Source: Tenericutes bacterium HGW-Tenericutes-2 (lineage in GTDB: Bacteria; Bacillota_I; Bacilli_A; Acholeplasmatales; Acholeplasmataceae). Taken from it: DNA of 64,000 bases. Shown here piece by piece: positions 1-8,921 of the stretch. Numbering within the stretch: the first letter of the stretch is position 1; every line of letters begins with the position of its first letter. The notes under the pieces were generated by a model that saw only the letters and a list, made by a program, of their open reading frames with translations, did not search any database and was not told the origin of the DNA. The position numbers and the translations under genes are program-made. The stretch is taken from the NCBI GenBank assembly GCA_002839095.1, contig PGXL01000007.1, positions 62,001 to 126,000 of the forward strand, given 5' to 3'.

Positions 1-874
1 TTAATCTATTGAATTGTTCATTATTAACTATTGTATCCTTAGGAGCTTTAATATATCCGGTTTGCATACCAATTTCAATAGCACGCTCCATGCTTCGACC
101 AAATACAGCAACCTTTCTACCATTTAAGACAGAAGATTCAATAATTTGTTGAATACGATACATATTCGAAGCAAAAGTCGCAATAATGATTCTACCTGGC
201 ATTCTAGAAAATAGTTCATTAATTGATTTTCCAATTTTACTATCTGATTGAATCAGTTCATCACGTTCTGCATTGGTTGAGTCACTCATCATACAAAGTA
301 CACCTTCACTACCGATAGCAGCAAGCTTATCAAATTCACAGCTAGGTCCTACTGGTGTAAAGTCGATTTTAAAGTCTCCCGTATGAAATAAAATTCCCTG
401 TGGAGTTCTAAAAACAAAACCAAACATATCAGGAATAGAGTGATTCATACGAATAAATGATAGCTCTACATTTTTAAATTGATATTTGTAATAGCTTTTA
501 TATTCTTCAATTTGAGGAGATTTGATATCAGGATGCTCTAATAATTTATATTCAATAAAGTCAACAGCAATCCCTGCTGCATAAATTTTTGGAATATTGA
601 TTTTTTTAAGTAAGTAAGGTATACCACCAATGTGGTCTTCATGAGCATGCGTGATAAAAAGACCCACGATACGATCCTGGTTTTCTACTAAATATGTATA
701 ATCAGGAATGACATAATCAATTCCTAGTAAGTGTTCATCAGGAAATAAGATACCTGCATCCACAATAAAGATTTGATTTTCTATTTCATAGATGTATGTA
801 TTTTTTCCAACTTCTCCGAGTCCCCCTAGTGCAAAAATGCCGAGTTCACCGGTATTAAGTAACGGATTTTTCAT
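1..874 (-). CDS. RNase J family ribonuclease (partial, 3' end outside window)
   Basis: Metallo-beta-lactamase/beta-CASP RNase, probably RNase J1 or J2, acting in mRNA decay and rRNA maturation in the cytoplasm. Reading left from ATG at 874, the protein begins MKNPLLNTGELGIFALGGLG, the usual RNase J opening. It carries the metal-binding HAHEDHIGG motif at about residues 75-83 and an HTGDFK segment that supplies further metal ligands. About 291 codons are present; the family is usually 550-600 aa, so roughly the C-terminal half lies outside the window. The start is fixed by the site GGAGGATT on the minus strand at 880-887. J1 and J2 cannot be told apart from this part. Confidence 0.93.
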   Translation of the reverse strand, partial: MKNPLLNTGELGIFALGGLGEVGKNTYIYEIENQIFIVDAGILFPDEHLLGIDYVIPDYTYLVENQDRIVGLFITHAHEDHIGGIPYLLKKINIPKIYAAGIAVDFIEYKLLEHPDIKSPQIEEYKSYYKYQFKNVELSFIRMNHSIPDMFGFVFRTPQGILFHTGDFKIDFTPVGPSCEFDKLAAIGSEGVLCMMSDSTNAERDELIQSDSKIGKSINELFSRMPGRIIIATFASNMYRIQQIIESSVLNGRKVAVFGRSMERAIEIGMQTGYIKAPKDTIVNNEQFNRL

Positions 875-952
875 TGTTTAATCCTCCAGCAGCGAATATT
901 TCATATCTATTGTATAATAAAACTTGGAAAAATGGTAGTGTAATACTTAATA

Positions 953-961
953 TGCTATAAT
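953..961 (+). promoter_or_regulatory. Extended -10 promoter for the HAD phosphatase gene
   Basis: TATAAT at 956-961 is preceded by TGC, giving an extended -10 element. A GAGGTGG ribosome site and the ATG at 978 follow closely. No good -35 is visible, as is usual for extended -10 promoters. Confidence 0.55.
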
Positions 962-977
962 ATTTTAGAGGTGGCAC

Positions 978-1754
978 ATGAAAACGATTATATTCTTTGA
1001 CGTAGATAACACCTTGTATAATAATACACTGGGTCTCGTTCCAATTCAAACCATCAAGCTTCTAAAAGAATTATCCAATAAAAAAGATGTAATATTGGGG
1101 CTAGCAACGGGAAGAGGTTTAAAGAAACTAGAGATTATACAAGATCTATTATACCTATTCACATACAAAGTTCTTATTAATGGATCAGTCATCTTTAAAA
1201 ATGATGAAATGATTTTTGAGCTGCCTATCAAAAATGAAGATATTGATGAAGTGCTCACTATTACCAAAGGTAATGATTTCAATGTTGGTATGGTAGGTAT
1301 CTATGATGAAGCAGTCAATTACTGGGATGAACGCGTTAGCTATGGCATGAAAGCACTGAGAGGTATTTTTCCAAAGGTTGATGAAGACTTCCATTTGAAG
1401 AATAAGGTATATCAACTATGGCTTTTTGCAGACAGAGAAGAAAAGCTCTATGAGATTGCTAAGAAAATGCCTAAATTTCAAATCTATCCATGGCATAAAG
1501 GTGGGGCAGATTTCATCTATCCATTTATGAATAAAGCATATGGAATTAAAAAAGCAATTGAGCATGAAGAAAATTTTCAGCTGATTTGTGTCGGAGATGG
1601 TGCAAACGATATCCAAATGATCGAGATGGCTGATATCGGAATTGCTATGGACAACACTAGATTTGATGAATTAAAAGAAAAAGCCGATCATATTGCTCCT
1701 CATATCAAGGAAGATCAGCTTTACGATTTTTTTAAGTCGATTGGTCTAATTTAG
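978..1754 (+). CDS. HAD-superfamily Cof-type phosphatase
   Basis: Cytoplasmic phosphatase of the haloacid dehalogenase superfamily, Cof/YkrA type. Such enzymes hydrolyse sugar phosphates or flavin/nucleotide phosphates; the substrate cannot be inferred here. The nucleophile motif DVDNTLYNNT is at residues 8-17 and motif IV, CVGDGANDIQMIEMADIGIAM, near residues 200-220 (GDGANDI supplies the Mg-binding Asp residues). The length of 258 aa is normal for Cof proteins. It is preceded by an extended -10 promoter and a GAGGTGG site. Its 3' end overlaps the tail of convergent coaD by 23 bp, so the two transcripts are antisense to each other at their ends. Confidence 0.88.
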   Translation: MKTIIFFDVDNTLYNNTLGLVPIQTIKLLKELSNKKDVILGLATGRGLKKLEIIQDLLYLFTYKVLINGSVIFKNDEMIFELPIKNEDIDEVLTITKGNDFNVGMVGIYDEAVNYWDERVSYGMKALRGIFPKVDEDFHLKNKVYQLWLFADREEKLYEIAKKMPKFQIYPWHKGGADFIYPFMNKAYGIKKAIEHEENFQLICVGDGANDIQMIEMADIGIAMDNTRFDELKEKADHIAPHIKEDQLYDFFKSIGLI

Positions 1755-2229
1755 GACGTAGTTTATCTTGTACATCCTTAATAATTTCTTTTGGAACATA
1801 GGGTGAAATATCAGCATGATGTATTATTAATTCCTTAATTGCAGAAGAAGATACGAAATGGTTTCTAGAGGATGGAAATAAAATAATGGTTTCAATATTT
1901 CTATTTAGGTTTCTATTGAATTGATACAATGCATATTCATTCTCATAATCTGGAATGTTTCTAAGGCCACGAATCATTAAATCAATATCATTTTTTTGGG
2001 CATAACGCACCACAAGATCAGTCGTCGATGTTACAATAATATTAGGAATATCATTTGTCACTCGTATAATCATTTCAATACGTTCTTCAGTACTAAATGT
2101 TGGTATCTTCTTGTAGTTATCTGCGACAACAACATGAAGCTCATCAACAAAACGTGATGCACGTTTGATAATATCTAAGTGTCCAATAGTCAGAGGATCA
2201 AATGTTCCAGGATACACAGCTTTTTTCAT
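1732..2229 (-). CDS. coaD: Phosphopantetheine adenylyltransferase (CoaD)
   Basis: Catalyses ATP + 4'-phosphopantetheine to dephospho-CoA, the penultimate step of coenzyme A synthesis. The sequence starts MKKAVYPGTFDPLTIGHLDI, with the nucleotidyltransferase T/HxGH-type motif (TIGH) at residues 15-18. The family signature continues with LMIRGLRNIPDYENE near residue 85 and VSSSAIKEL near residue 130. The length of 165 aa is typical. It is a single gene read leftward from a divergent intergenic region shared with the membrane protein at 2299; a TATACT-like -10 on the minus strand is visible near 2250. No companion RsmD gene is adjacent, unlike many Firmicutes. Confidence 0.96.
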   Translation of the reverse strand: MKKAVYPGTFDPLTIGHLDIIKRASRFVDELHVVVADNYKKIPTFSTEERIEMIIRVTNDIPNIIVTSTTDLVVRYAQKNDIDLMIRGLRNIPDYENEYALYQFNRNLNRNIETIILFPSSRNHFVSSSAIKELIIHHADISPYVPKEIIKDVQDKLRPKLDQST

Positions 2230-2298
2230 AGTTTTACCTCATTTCATATTTAGTATAACATTAAAATATAAAAATAAATCACAAAGGAGTATTAAAAA

Positions 2299-2691
2299 AT
2301 GAACGTTTATCGCAAAAGTCTTGTTATTCAATTATTACTGTTTATCGTGTTCTTTATTATGGGTGCAAACCTAATTGTTGGGGCATACCTAGGGGCAACC
2401 ATGGGATGGATTAATTATGTCTTACTCGGTGTCTTAATTGCGTTTGCAGTTTTCGGTTTTGTTCTTTACAAAAAGGAAGATCCAAGAATTGTTGTAATGA
2501 CTCCAAAGGAAATGAATTTAATTAAGTATTTACTTTATGGCTATTTCTTTGTTTACATTGTTCACATGATTCTACCTTCAATCCTTACTACTGTAGATCA
2601 AAAAATGTTAAGTTTAGTTGTTGGTATTATCCTAATGGGAATTGCATCATACGGAGTAAACATGCAATTGAGATTACTTAAGCAAAAATAA
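2299..2691 (+). CDS. Small integral membrane protein, unknown function
   Basis: A 130-aa protein not recognised as a member of a named family. It has four hydrophobic segments, roughly residues 8-28, 33-53, 75-98 and 103-120, so it is probably a four-helix inner-membrane protein with both ends inside. The middle loop is charged (YKKEDPRIVVMTPKEM). The start is supported by AAAGGAG ten bases upstream of ATG. It stands alone between divergent coaD and a hairpin terminator at 2699-2719. Function cannot be inferred. Confidence 0.7.
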   Translation: MNVYRKSLVIQLLLFIVFFIMGANLIVGAYLGATMGWINYVLLGVLIAFAVFGFVLYKKEDPRIVVMTPKEMNLIKYLLYGYFFVYIVHMILPSILTTVDQKMLSLVVGIILMGIASYGVNMQLRLLKQK

Positions 2692-2698
2692 TCAATTG

Positions 2699-2719
2699 GG
2701 ATGCAACTTGCATCCTTTT
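2699..2719 (+). terminator. Rho-independent terminator after the 130-aa membrane protein
   Basis: Stem GGATGC / GCATCC with loop AACTT, followed by TTTT. It begins 8 bases after the stop codon of the membrane protein gene. Confidence 0.75.
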
Positions 2720-2737
2720 CTTTTAAATTGGTATAAT
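2709..2737 (+). promoter_or_regulatory. Promoter of aldo/keto reductase gene
   Basis: TTGCAT (2709-2714) and TATAAT (2732-2737) are separated by 17 bases. The -35 element lies inside the right arm of the preceding terminator. TAGGAGG follows just before the ATG at 2759. Confidence 0.65.
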
Positions 2738-2758
2738 AAAGTATAGGAGGATTGAAAT

Positions 2759-3589
2759 ATGAAAACATTAACAGATACTTACAAACTACACAATGGCGTA
2801 TTAATGCCAAAGATTGGATTTGGAACATGGCAGGTTCCAAGTGGGGATATCGCCTACGAATCCGTGGCAATGGCTCTAAAAAATGGATATCGACACATTG
2901 ACACAGCAGCTGCATACAGAAATGAAGCATCTGTAGGTCAAGCAATTCGTGACTCAAAGATACCAAGAGAAGAAATCTTTGTAACAAGTAAGCTTCAGTC
3001 ACACATTAAGAGCTATGATGAAACATTAAAGGCTTTTGATCAAACAATGATTGAACTAGGCTTAGATTATCTTGATCTATACTTAATTCATGCACCATGG
3101 CCATGGAATGAAATTGGTAAGGATTGTAGAGAAGGAAATATTCAAGCCTACAAGGCAATGGAAAAGATTTATAAGAGTGGAAGAGTGAAGGCAATTGGAG
3201 TATCCAATTTTGATGTGAAAGACTTAAAGAATATTATGGACAATTGCGAAATTGTTCCTCATGCAAATCAAATCGCATTCTTTATCGGTAACAACCAAGA
3301 AGAAACAGATAAATTCTGCAAAGAACATAACATTTTAGTTGAAGCATACTCACCACTTGCAATTGGCTATGCATTATCCAATGAACATATCATTAAGATG
3401 GCTGAGAAATATCAAAAAACTCCTGCTCAAATATGTATTCGTTACTGTATTGAAAAGGGGACTGCACCACTTCCTAAATCAACAAAGGAACATCGTATCG
3501 TAGAAAACTCTCAAGTAGATTTCAAGATGGATAAAAAGGATATTGAATTCCTTGACACCATTAAAGATGATCCAAGAAAGTGGAATTAA
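2759..3589 (+). CDS. Aldo/keto reductase
   Basis: NAD(P)H-dependent cytosolic oxidoreductase of the AKR5-like bacterial group (2,5-diketo-D-gluconate reductase-like); the natural substrate is unknown. The catalytic tetrad is visible: Asp in GYRHIDTAAAYRNE (about residue 47), Tyr in the same segment, Lys in VTSKL (about 78), and His in LYLIHAPWP (about 111). The cofactor-binding end holds PLPKSTKEHRIVEN, the usual K-S-x-x-x-R pattern that binds the NADP 2'-phosphate. The length of 276 aa is normal. It is a single-gene unit between its own promoter and a bidirectional terminator. Confidence 0.93.
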   Translation: MKTLTDTYKLHNGVLMPKIGFGTWQVPSGDIAYESVAMALKNGYRHIDTAAAYRNEASVGQAIRDSKIPREEIFVTSKLQSHIKSYDETLKAFDQTMIELGLDYLDLYLIHAPWPWNEIGKDCREGNIQAYKAMEKIYKSGRVKAIGVSNFDVKDLKNIMDNCEIVPHANQIAFFIGNNQEETDKFCKEHNILVEAYSPLAIGYALSNEHIIKMAEKYQKTPAQICIRYCIEKGTAPLPKSTKEHRIVENSQVDFKMDKKDIEFLDTIKDDPRKWN

Positions 3590-3604
3590 TTAAGTAAATA
3601 TAAG

Positions 3605-3638
3605 AAAAGGATGAAATCAATCATGATTCATCCTTTTT
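3605..3638. terminator. Bidirectional terminator between convergent genes
   Basis: AAAAGGATGAA pairs with TTCATCCTTTTT across a short loop. The A-run and T-run flanks let it serve the aldo/keto reductase (+) and the YfcC-like transporter (-). Confidence 0.8.
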
Positions 3639-3655
3639 GTTTTACTCTGATTTAC

Positions 3656-5089
3656 TTAATACCCAATCCAAACTGCAATTACAAGGAAGATAATGGTGAG
3701 TAGTAGTGTAATGAATTGTAATTTATAGGTGAATTTAAACCATTTTTGATAGCTTACACCAGCAATCGATAATCCAATTAAAAGAACACCATTGGTTGGA
3801 AATATTACATTGGTATAGCCATCACCAAAGACAAATGCTAAAATTGCAAGCTCTTTACTTATACCAATTAATGAAACTAAAGGAAGCAGTAATGGCATAA
3901 TTAGGAATGCTTTAGCTGATGCAGAGCCAATAAAAAACTGAATAATAAGAACTAATAAATAGATAAATAGGATTCCAACAATTGCTGATCTTCCATTTAA
4001 TAGAGTGGCTAGATAATAAAGTATCGTATCCATGATCATCGCTTCAGTAATAATGTGCTTCACACTAACTGCTAGCATAATTAACACAAATGCTGGAGCA
4101 ACACTGATCATTCCACTTAAAAATGTTTTTGCAGTGAATTTAATACTTTTGGAAACGATAATTCCAGCAATAAACCCACCAAATAAGAAGATAATTGCCA
4201 TAATTGGAATTGATGGTATCGATAAATCAAAGAAAAGCTCTGCTAGACCTGCACCAATAATTCCGACAAATAAAATCGCGAACATCCACATAAAGGACTT
4301 AAATACAGTTTTTTCATTAGAGAAGGGTAAACTTTGGTTTAAATCGAACTCCTTTGATTTATTCAAATCACTTTCGTATGTCATTGAACTTGAAGGATTT
4401 TTCTCTATCTTTTTAGCATATCTTACTAAAAAGGTTGATAAGAGTAAATACATGATGATGAATATGAAGATTCTATAAAGTGCACCACTTAAAATATTCG
4501 TATTTGCGAGCGTAGATGCAATACCTATTGAGAATGGGTTAGTGACTGCAGATGCGAAACCAAATCCAGCAGCAAGCAAGCACATACCAATTCCTGTTAA
4601 GGTATCCCAACCCATCGATAGGGATAAAATAATCAAAATAGGAAGTAGTGCCATGGATTCCTCAAAGATTCCGAAAAAGGCACCAAACATCATAAATATT
4701 AGGGTAACCATGCGTAGCAGTAAATACTTATTATCCTTAAATCTTACGATTAATTTCTTTATTACAACAATAATTCCACCGGTTTTATCCATAATAGCGA
4801 ATGTGCCACCTAGGATGATTAAAAATAAGCCAATGACGATTATGTTTAATGCATCTGGTCCCCATAAAACCTCAAAAGGTGCAGTAAACCATCTCCAGAT
4901 AGGATAATTGACATTATCTAGCCAGGCAAAGCTATTTGGTATCACATTACCATCTATATCTCTTAAGTACGCTCCTGAAGGGATAAATAGGGTCATGATT
5001 CCAGCAATAACGATAAGACCGAGTAAAATGTATACGACACTTAGAAAAGCTTTTTTACTAATATGAAGCACATTAGGCTGTTCAGTCAT
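3656..5089 (-). CDS. YfcC/DcuC-family membrane transporter
   Basis: Polytopic inner-membrane protein of the YfcC family in the DcuC/ion-transporter superfamily. Characterised relatives move dicarboxylates, amino acids or peptides; the substrate is not determinable here. It has about twelve hydrophobic segments and the family hallmarks SGAYLRDIDGNVIPNSF near residue 35, a WGPDALNIIVIGLFLIILGG segment, and the C-terminal FVFGDGYTNVIFPTNG re-entrant-like motif. ATG at 5089 is preferred over the in-frame TTG at 5092 because GAGGT lies at proper spacing. It starts about 20 bp behind the PaaK-like ligase gene on the same strand, so it is probably the last gene of that operon. Confidence 0.85.
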   Translation of the reverse strand: MTEQPNVLHISKKAFLSVVYILLGLIVIAGIMTLFIPSGAYLRDIDGNVIPNSFAWLDNVNYPIWRWFTAPFEVLWGPDALNIIVIGLFLIILGGTFAIMDKTGGIIVVIKKLIVRFKDNKYLLLRMVTLIFMMFGAFFGIFEESMALLPILIILSLSMGWDTLTGIGMCLLAAGFGFASAVTNPFSIGIASTLANTNILSGALYRIFIFIIMYLLLSTFLVRYAKKIEKNPSSSMTYESDLNKSKEFDLNQSLPFSNEKTVFKSFMWMFAILFVGIIGAGLAELFFDLSIPSIPIMAIIFLFGGFIAGIIVSKSIKFTAKTFLSGMISVAPAFVLIMLAVSVKHIITEAMIMDTILYYLATLLNGRSAIVGILFIYLLVLIIQFFIGSASAKAFLIMPLLLPLVSLIGISKELAILAFVFGDGYTNVIFPTNGVLLIGLSIAGVSYQKWFKFTYKLQFITLLLTIIFLVIAVWIGY

Positions 5090-5108
5090 CAAAATACCTC
5101 TTTTCTAT

Positions 5109-6425
5109 TTATAAAGTCTCAGTGATAAATCGTTTAAACTTATTTTTGTCCTTAGGTAATTCAATTTTTTTTATTTGAATCGCTATCTCTGCGTTTAAAT
5201 CTATTTTTTTTAATTCATCATGAATTCTAGACTCTAAAATTTGAGTTGGAAAGTCTTCTGGAGTATCAATAGATATTAGAAGATGGCCAACTTGAGTTTG
5301 ATGTACTTGGAATTCTCTAATGAGATCACTTTCTGTAATAATCCATCTTGCAAATAGATCAGGGAATACATATTTTTTTTCATGATTTGAATTATAGAAG
5401 TAGAGTAAATCATCTCTTCTACCAATAATTCTTTCGATGGTTCTAAAGTTTGATCCACAGCTACAAGGCTCATCTAAGACAATCATATCATTCATTTCAT
5501 AGCGAATCAGTGGCTGAGCATAGTTGATTAAGTTTGTAATAATCATTTGATGACCTACAACATGAGGCTTTTTAATTTCCTGATGATTTTCATCATAGAG
5601 CTCAACAAATACTAAATCCTCATTAATATGAAGTTTTCCATGCTTACAAGCAGAAGCCATTTGTCCCTCAGATGCCTGATAGATTTCAATCACTTTCGTT
5701 TGGAAGGTATCTTCAAATAATTTCTTATCTTCAATAGTGAGGACTTCAGCATAGGTAACTATTTTTTTGAGTTTTATTTTTAAATCTGCTTTTAATGGAA
5801 CTAGAAAACGTATTAAAGATGGTGGAGCCATTAAGATATTGACCTTTTTTTCATTCATCGCTTCAATAATCAAGGATGGATTCGTCATGGTCGATAAGTA
5901 GTTTAATTTAATAAACGGTGCATTGATATCATTGAAGCCTTGAGAAAATACACGTAAGCAAAATAATATTCTCATTGGTAAATCGAATATCGATAAACCG
6001 CTTCTAGCTAAAAAAACTGCTGGAAGTCTTTTCGTCATTTTCTTAGGTGTAATATAGATTCCTTTATTTCCAGAGGTTCCACTAGATAATCCAACGACAT
6101 ATCGATCTTGATAGTAGCCTAAATAATCCTTTTCGATCTCTTTTTTGATTGCATATGCCAATACATCATCCTTATCGATACCACAAGTATTGAGCGAGCT
6201 AAAGTTATCCATCATGCTCTCTTTATTAATCGTTGGGAGTTTTTTTATGTCTTCAAGGCTTTTATAGGGCAAATTCTGAAATTTTTCAGCATAAAATAAA
6301 CTATTTCTTTTTGCATAGCTAATCACTTGCTTCAATGATTTGAGTTGCAGTTTAGTTATTTTTTCTTGACTAAATCTCTTTTGATGCTTATTTAAAAGTA
6401 AATAATCACGAATGGATTGAATCAT
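5109..6425 (-). CDS. PaaK-like adenylate-forming acyl-CoA ligase
   Basis: ANL-superfamily enzyme related to phenylacetate-CoA ligase and coenzyme F390 synthetase. These enzymes activate a carboxylic acid as an acyl-adenylate and usually pass it to CoA. The AMP-binding loop GLSSGTSGNKGIYITP is near residue 112, the YQASEGQM motif near 250, and GRRDDLLYF near 345 (the flexible-hinge region). The 438 aa match the PaaK class. The start has GGAG six bases upstream and overlaps the end of the membrane acyltransferase by 20 bp, which implies translational coupling. The likely shared role is supply of an activated acyl group to that acyltransferase; the acid is unknown. Confidence 0.8.
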   Translation of the reverse strand: MIQSIRDYLLLNKHQKRFSQEKITKLQLKSLKQVISYAKRNSLFYAEKFQNLPYKSLEDIKKLPTINKESMMDNFSSLNTCGIDKDDVLAYAIKKEIEKDYLGYYQDRYVVGLSSGTSGNKGIYITPKKMTKRLPAVFLARSGLSIFDLPMRILFCLRVFSQGFNDINAPFIKLNYLSTMTNPSLIIEAMNEKKVNILMAPPSLIRFLVPLKADLKIKLKKIVTYAEVLTIEDKKLFEDTFQTKVIEIYQASEGQMASACKHGKLHINEDLVFVELYDENHQEIKKPHVVGHQMIITNLINYAQPLIRYEMNDMIVLDEPCSCGSNFRTIERIIGRRDDLLYFYNSNHEKKYVFPDLFARWIITESDLIREFQVHQTQVGHLLISIDTPEDFPTQILESRIHDELKKIDLNAEIAIQIKKIELPKDKNKFKRFITETL

Positions 6426-7635
6426 CTAGTTCTCCTTTGAGTTTGATTAGCTTAGAGCTAGATCCAAAACGACTCAGTAATGACGAATGCACCCACTCAA
6501 TACCATATTTATATTGTTTCTTTTGCCAGAAGTAAAGTAGAAATCCCCATAAAGTTGCTAAAAATAAACCGTATAAAATAGCTCCAGGAATTCCAAGACT
6601 AAAATCAAAGAATAAATTGATGAACTTAAAAAGAAGTGCACTAACAACGGATTCTATAAAAAATACTGTTAGTCCAGCTACACCAAATCTAGATAGAAAG
6701 ACTGAAACCACATTTTTCTTATGATCATTTTTATCGTAAACTTGATGAGCAAAAAGAACCATTAGTGTGAATAAACCAATTTGAATAACCATAATAAAAT
6801 ACCAGGTAGGATCAATTGCACGCTCTAGCATCGTTTCTGGAGCCAAAATATAGCCTACAACACCAACTACAAGATAGCTTATAGAAACGATGAGCATTCT
6901 TTTTTTCATCGCTTTAAAATCAAGATGATAAAGCATGACTCCAATCCATGCACCAAACAATGCGAATGCAAAGAATGGAAGAATTGGGTTGTTTTTAGCA
7001 ACAAACCAATTTAGTAGCAGTAATAGTCCGTAATGATTATTATCAAGTGCGGTTATATATAGATTGTATAAAGGAATTCTTACATAAGATAAAATCATGA
7101 AAATGGTAGAACCAATGAGTAAATAATTGGTTATCTTAGGATTTTTTAAATGCTTTTTGATTAGCTTAAATAAAAGTCCAAGTAAAATCACATTCATACC
7201 AAGCATTACCAAACTATCGACATATAATACTCTAGTTAGTGTCAAAGCTTGAAAGCTACCTTGATTGATTAAGGATACGAATAAGCTTTCATCCATACTT
7301 CTAGATTCAAATAAGATGATGCCAGGACCTGTGAAGATAAAATAGAGGTAAGCGATGATTAAAAGAAAGATTCCGCTCATCATCATATACTTTGATCTAT
7401 ATTGAGTTGGGTTATCCATATGATTGAGGTATGATATGGTGTGCGATATACCTGAAATCATCGCGAATAATCCAGCAAACATCAATAAAAAACCAATCAA
7501 AGTAATGATTAAAGAGGGATTATCTAAATCAATATCATAGATATCTTTATAAAAGTAGAAGGCAGTATGCAAAACAAGTACCATAAAGATACCTAAGCCC
7601 CTTAGAAAATCCAAACTGAAATAATGTTTTTTCAC
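6406..7635 (-). CDS. Multi-pass membrane acyltransferase (acyltransferase-3 / HGSNAT-like)
   Basis: Integral membrane protein with about ten hydrophobic segments. The N-terminus carries SLDFLRGLGIFMVLVLHTAF, the FLRGLAI....H pattern shared by the acyltransferase-3 and heparan-glucosaminide acetyltransferase-like families. Such enzymes transfer acyl groups to sugars or lipids at the membrane. The start is GTG at 7635 with GGAGGAT eight bases upstream. It is first in a three-gene leftward operon with the PaaK-like ligase and the YfcC-like transporter. The acceptor is unknown; in a wall-less organism a glycolipid or polyprenyl lipid would be plausible, but this is inference. Confidence 0.72.
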   Translation of the reverse strand: MKKHYFSLDFLRGLGIFMVLVLHTAFYFYKDIYDIDLDNPSLIITLIGFLLMFAGLFAMISGISHTISYLNHMDNPTQYRSKYMMMSGIFLLIIAYLYFIFTGPGIILFESRSMDESLFVSLINQGSFQALTLTRVLYVDSLVMLGMNVILLGLLFKLIKKHLKNPKITNYLLIGSTIFMILSYVRIPLYNLYITALDNNHYGLLLLLNWFVAKNNPILPFFAFALFGAWIGVMLYHLDFKAMKKRMLIVSISYLVVGVVGYILAPETMLERAIDPTWYFIMVIQIGLFTLMVLFAHQVYDKNDHKKNVVSVFLSRFGVAGLTVFFIESVVSALLFKFINLFFDFSLGIPGAILYGLFLATLWGFLLYFWQKKQYKYGIEWVHSSLLSRFGSSSKLIKLKGELDDSIHS

Positions 7636-7697
7636 TGAATTATCCTCCGAAATGTATGTTTATCTTAAATATATCATATTCAGAGCACTTTGAATAT

Positions 7698-7723
7698 AAA
7701 AAACCGATACGCTTTTGTATCGG
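7698..7723 (-). terminator. Terminator of the zinc operon
   Basis: On the minus strand CCGATAC, loop AAAAGC, GTATCGG, then TTTTTT. It lies just past the stop codon of zur, the last gene of the znu operon. Confidence 0.85.
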
Positions 7724-7734
7724 TCTTATCTTAA

Positions 7735-8109
7735 TTATTCTTGATTCAATTGGCAGGCTTCACAATAGCCATAAACCGTCATATCATGATGTGTGATTTT
7801 GAAGTGGTGCTCGCTTGCTACTTGATCTGCTATATGATCTAAATGACAATCAATTTCATACATTTTTTGACACCCTAGACAAATCATATAATGATGGTGG
7901 TCTTTTTTATTAATGTAATAATATGAGGTATTCTTCATATTACTTTTAGAAACTAAGCCTTGAATGAAAAATGTATCAAGTGTTCGATAAACGGTTGATA
8001 AATTCATGGTGTGATCGGGAAGCTCTAATAATATCATTTCAGCACTTTTAGGCTGTTCTGTTTTCGCAAGCAAATCTAGAATCATTTTTCTTTGTTTTGT
8101 CATTCTCAT
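7735..8109 (-). CDS. zur: Fur-family zinc-responsive repressor (Zur-like)
   Basis: DNA-binding metalloregulator of the Fur family (124 aa). It has an N-terminal winged helix (MRMTKQRKMILDLL, then HTMNLSTVYRTLDTFFIQGLV), a metal-sensing HHHYMICLGCQ segment, and a second CEAC pair (GYCEACQ), the four structural-zinc cysteines of Zur/PerR/Fur proteins. It is called Zur rather than Fur because it is the last gene of a znuA-znuC-znuB operon and a palindrome typical of Zur boxes is present twice before znuA. It overlaps znuB by 4 bp (ATGA). The circuit would be autorepression in zinc-replete cells. Confidence 0.85.
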   Translation of the reverse strand: MRMTKQRKMILDLLAKTEQPKSAEMILLELPDHTMNLSTVYRTLDTFFIQGLVSKSNMKNTSYYYINKKDHHHYMICLGCQKMYEIDCHLDHIADQVASEHHFKITHHDMTVYGYCEACQLNQE

Positions 8110-8921
8110 GTTAATTTTCTCCTTAAGATATATTTCACTACGAATAGGGATAGTAGCAATAGAGCATAAATAACAACAATCGTTGATCCAACAGGTATTT
8201 CTAATGGATGCGCAATAAATATTCCCATGACAACAATAACAAATGATGAAATAATTCCAAATATAAGTGTATTTTTAAAGCTTTTCGTCAGTTGACTAGC
8301 AATGACAGATGGAAAGACAACTAATGCTGAAATGAGTAAAGTACCAATTGTTCTTACTCCAACAACGATAAAGAATGCTGTAAGTCCTGCTAATAAATAG
8401 CCTAAAATTTGAACATTGACCTTAGAAAATTTTGCATAATTTTGATCATATGTGATCATAAATAATTTTCTATAGAAAACTAAAACAAATATACTGATCA
8501 AGATTGTAATGATAATCGATAAAACCATATCTGCAGTCGTCGCAGTAAAGATATTTCCAACAAGCATGCTTTCAATTGAAATATTGAAACCTTGTCCCTT
8601 TTTGACTAAAATCAAACCAATCGCAAATGATACCGATGAAACGAGTCCAATTGCAGCATCTGCATTTATTGTTTTTGTTTGTGAAAGGTACTTAATTAAT
8701 AAGGAAGCTAGTATAACAAATGGAATTGCGATATAAAGCGGTTGACTAGATAGTAAAACTCCTAATATAATACCAGCAAAGCTAACATGTGCAAGTCCAT
8801 CAGCAATCATTGCTTGTTGATTTAAAACAAGATATGGTGATAGAAGTGCTGCCGATAAGGCAAGTGCAATACCAATAATAATCGCATTTTGAATAAATCC
8901 ATATTGTAGGAAATCAAGCAT
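8106..8921 (-). CDS. znuB: Zinc ABC transporter permease (ZnuB-like)
   Basis: Permease of the metal-uptake ABC-3 family with about eight hydrophobic segments. Family features include the DGLAHVSFAGIILG stretch early in the protein and RTIGTLLISALVVFPSVIA near residue 200. The start chosen is ATG at 8921 (MLDFLQYGF), not the longer upstream reading: AGGGGG lies nine bases before it, it overlaps the end of znuC by 8 bp, and this gives a normal 271-272 aa length. It pairs with ZnuC and is followed by zur with a 4-bp overlap. Confidence 0.92.
   Translation of the reverse strand: MLDFLQYGFIQNAIIIGIALALSAALLSPYLVLNQQAMIADGLAHVSFAGIILGVLLSSQPLYIAIPFVILASLLIKYLSQTKTINADAAIGLVSSVSFAIGLILVKKGQGFNISIESMLVGNIFTATTADMVLSIIITILISIFVLVFYRKLFMITYDQNYAKFSKVNVQILGYLLAGLTAFFIVVGVRTIGTLLISALVVFPSVIASQLTKSFKNTLIFGIISSFVIVVMGIFIAHPLEIPVGSTIVVIYALLLLSLFVVKYILRRKLT

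Noticed and set aside
4032-4907. Two long plus-strand frames opposite the YfcC-like transporter
   Set aside because: They are antisense to hydrophobic coding sequence, lack ribosome sites and show Ile/Pro/Lys composition typical of shadow frames.
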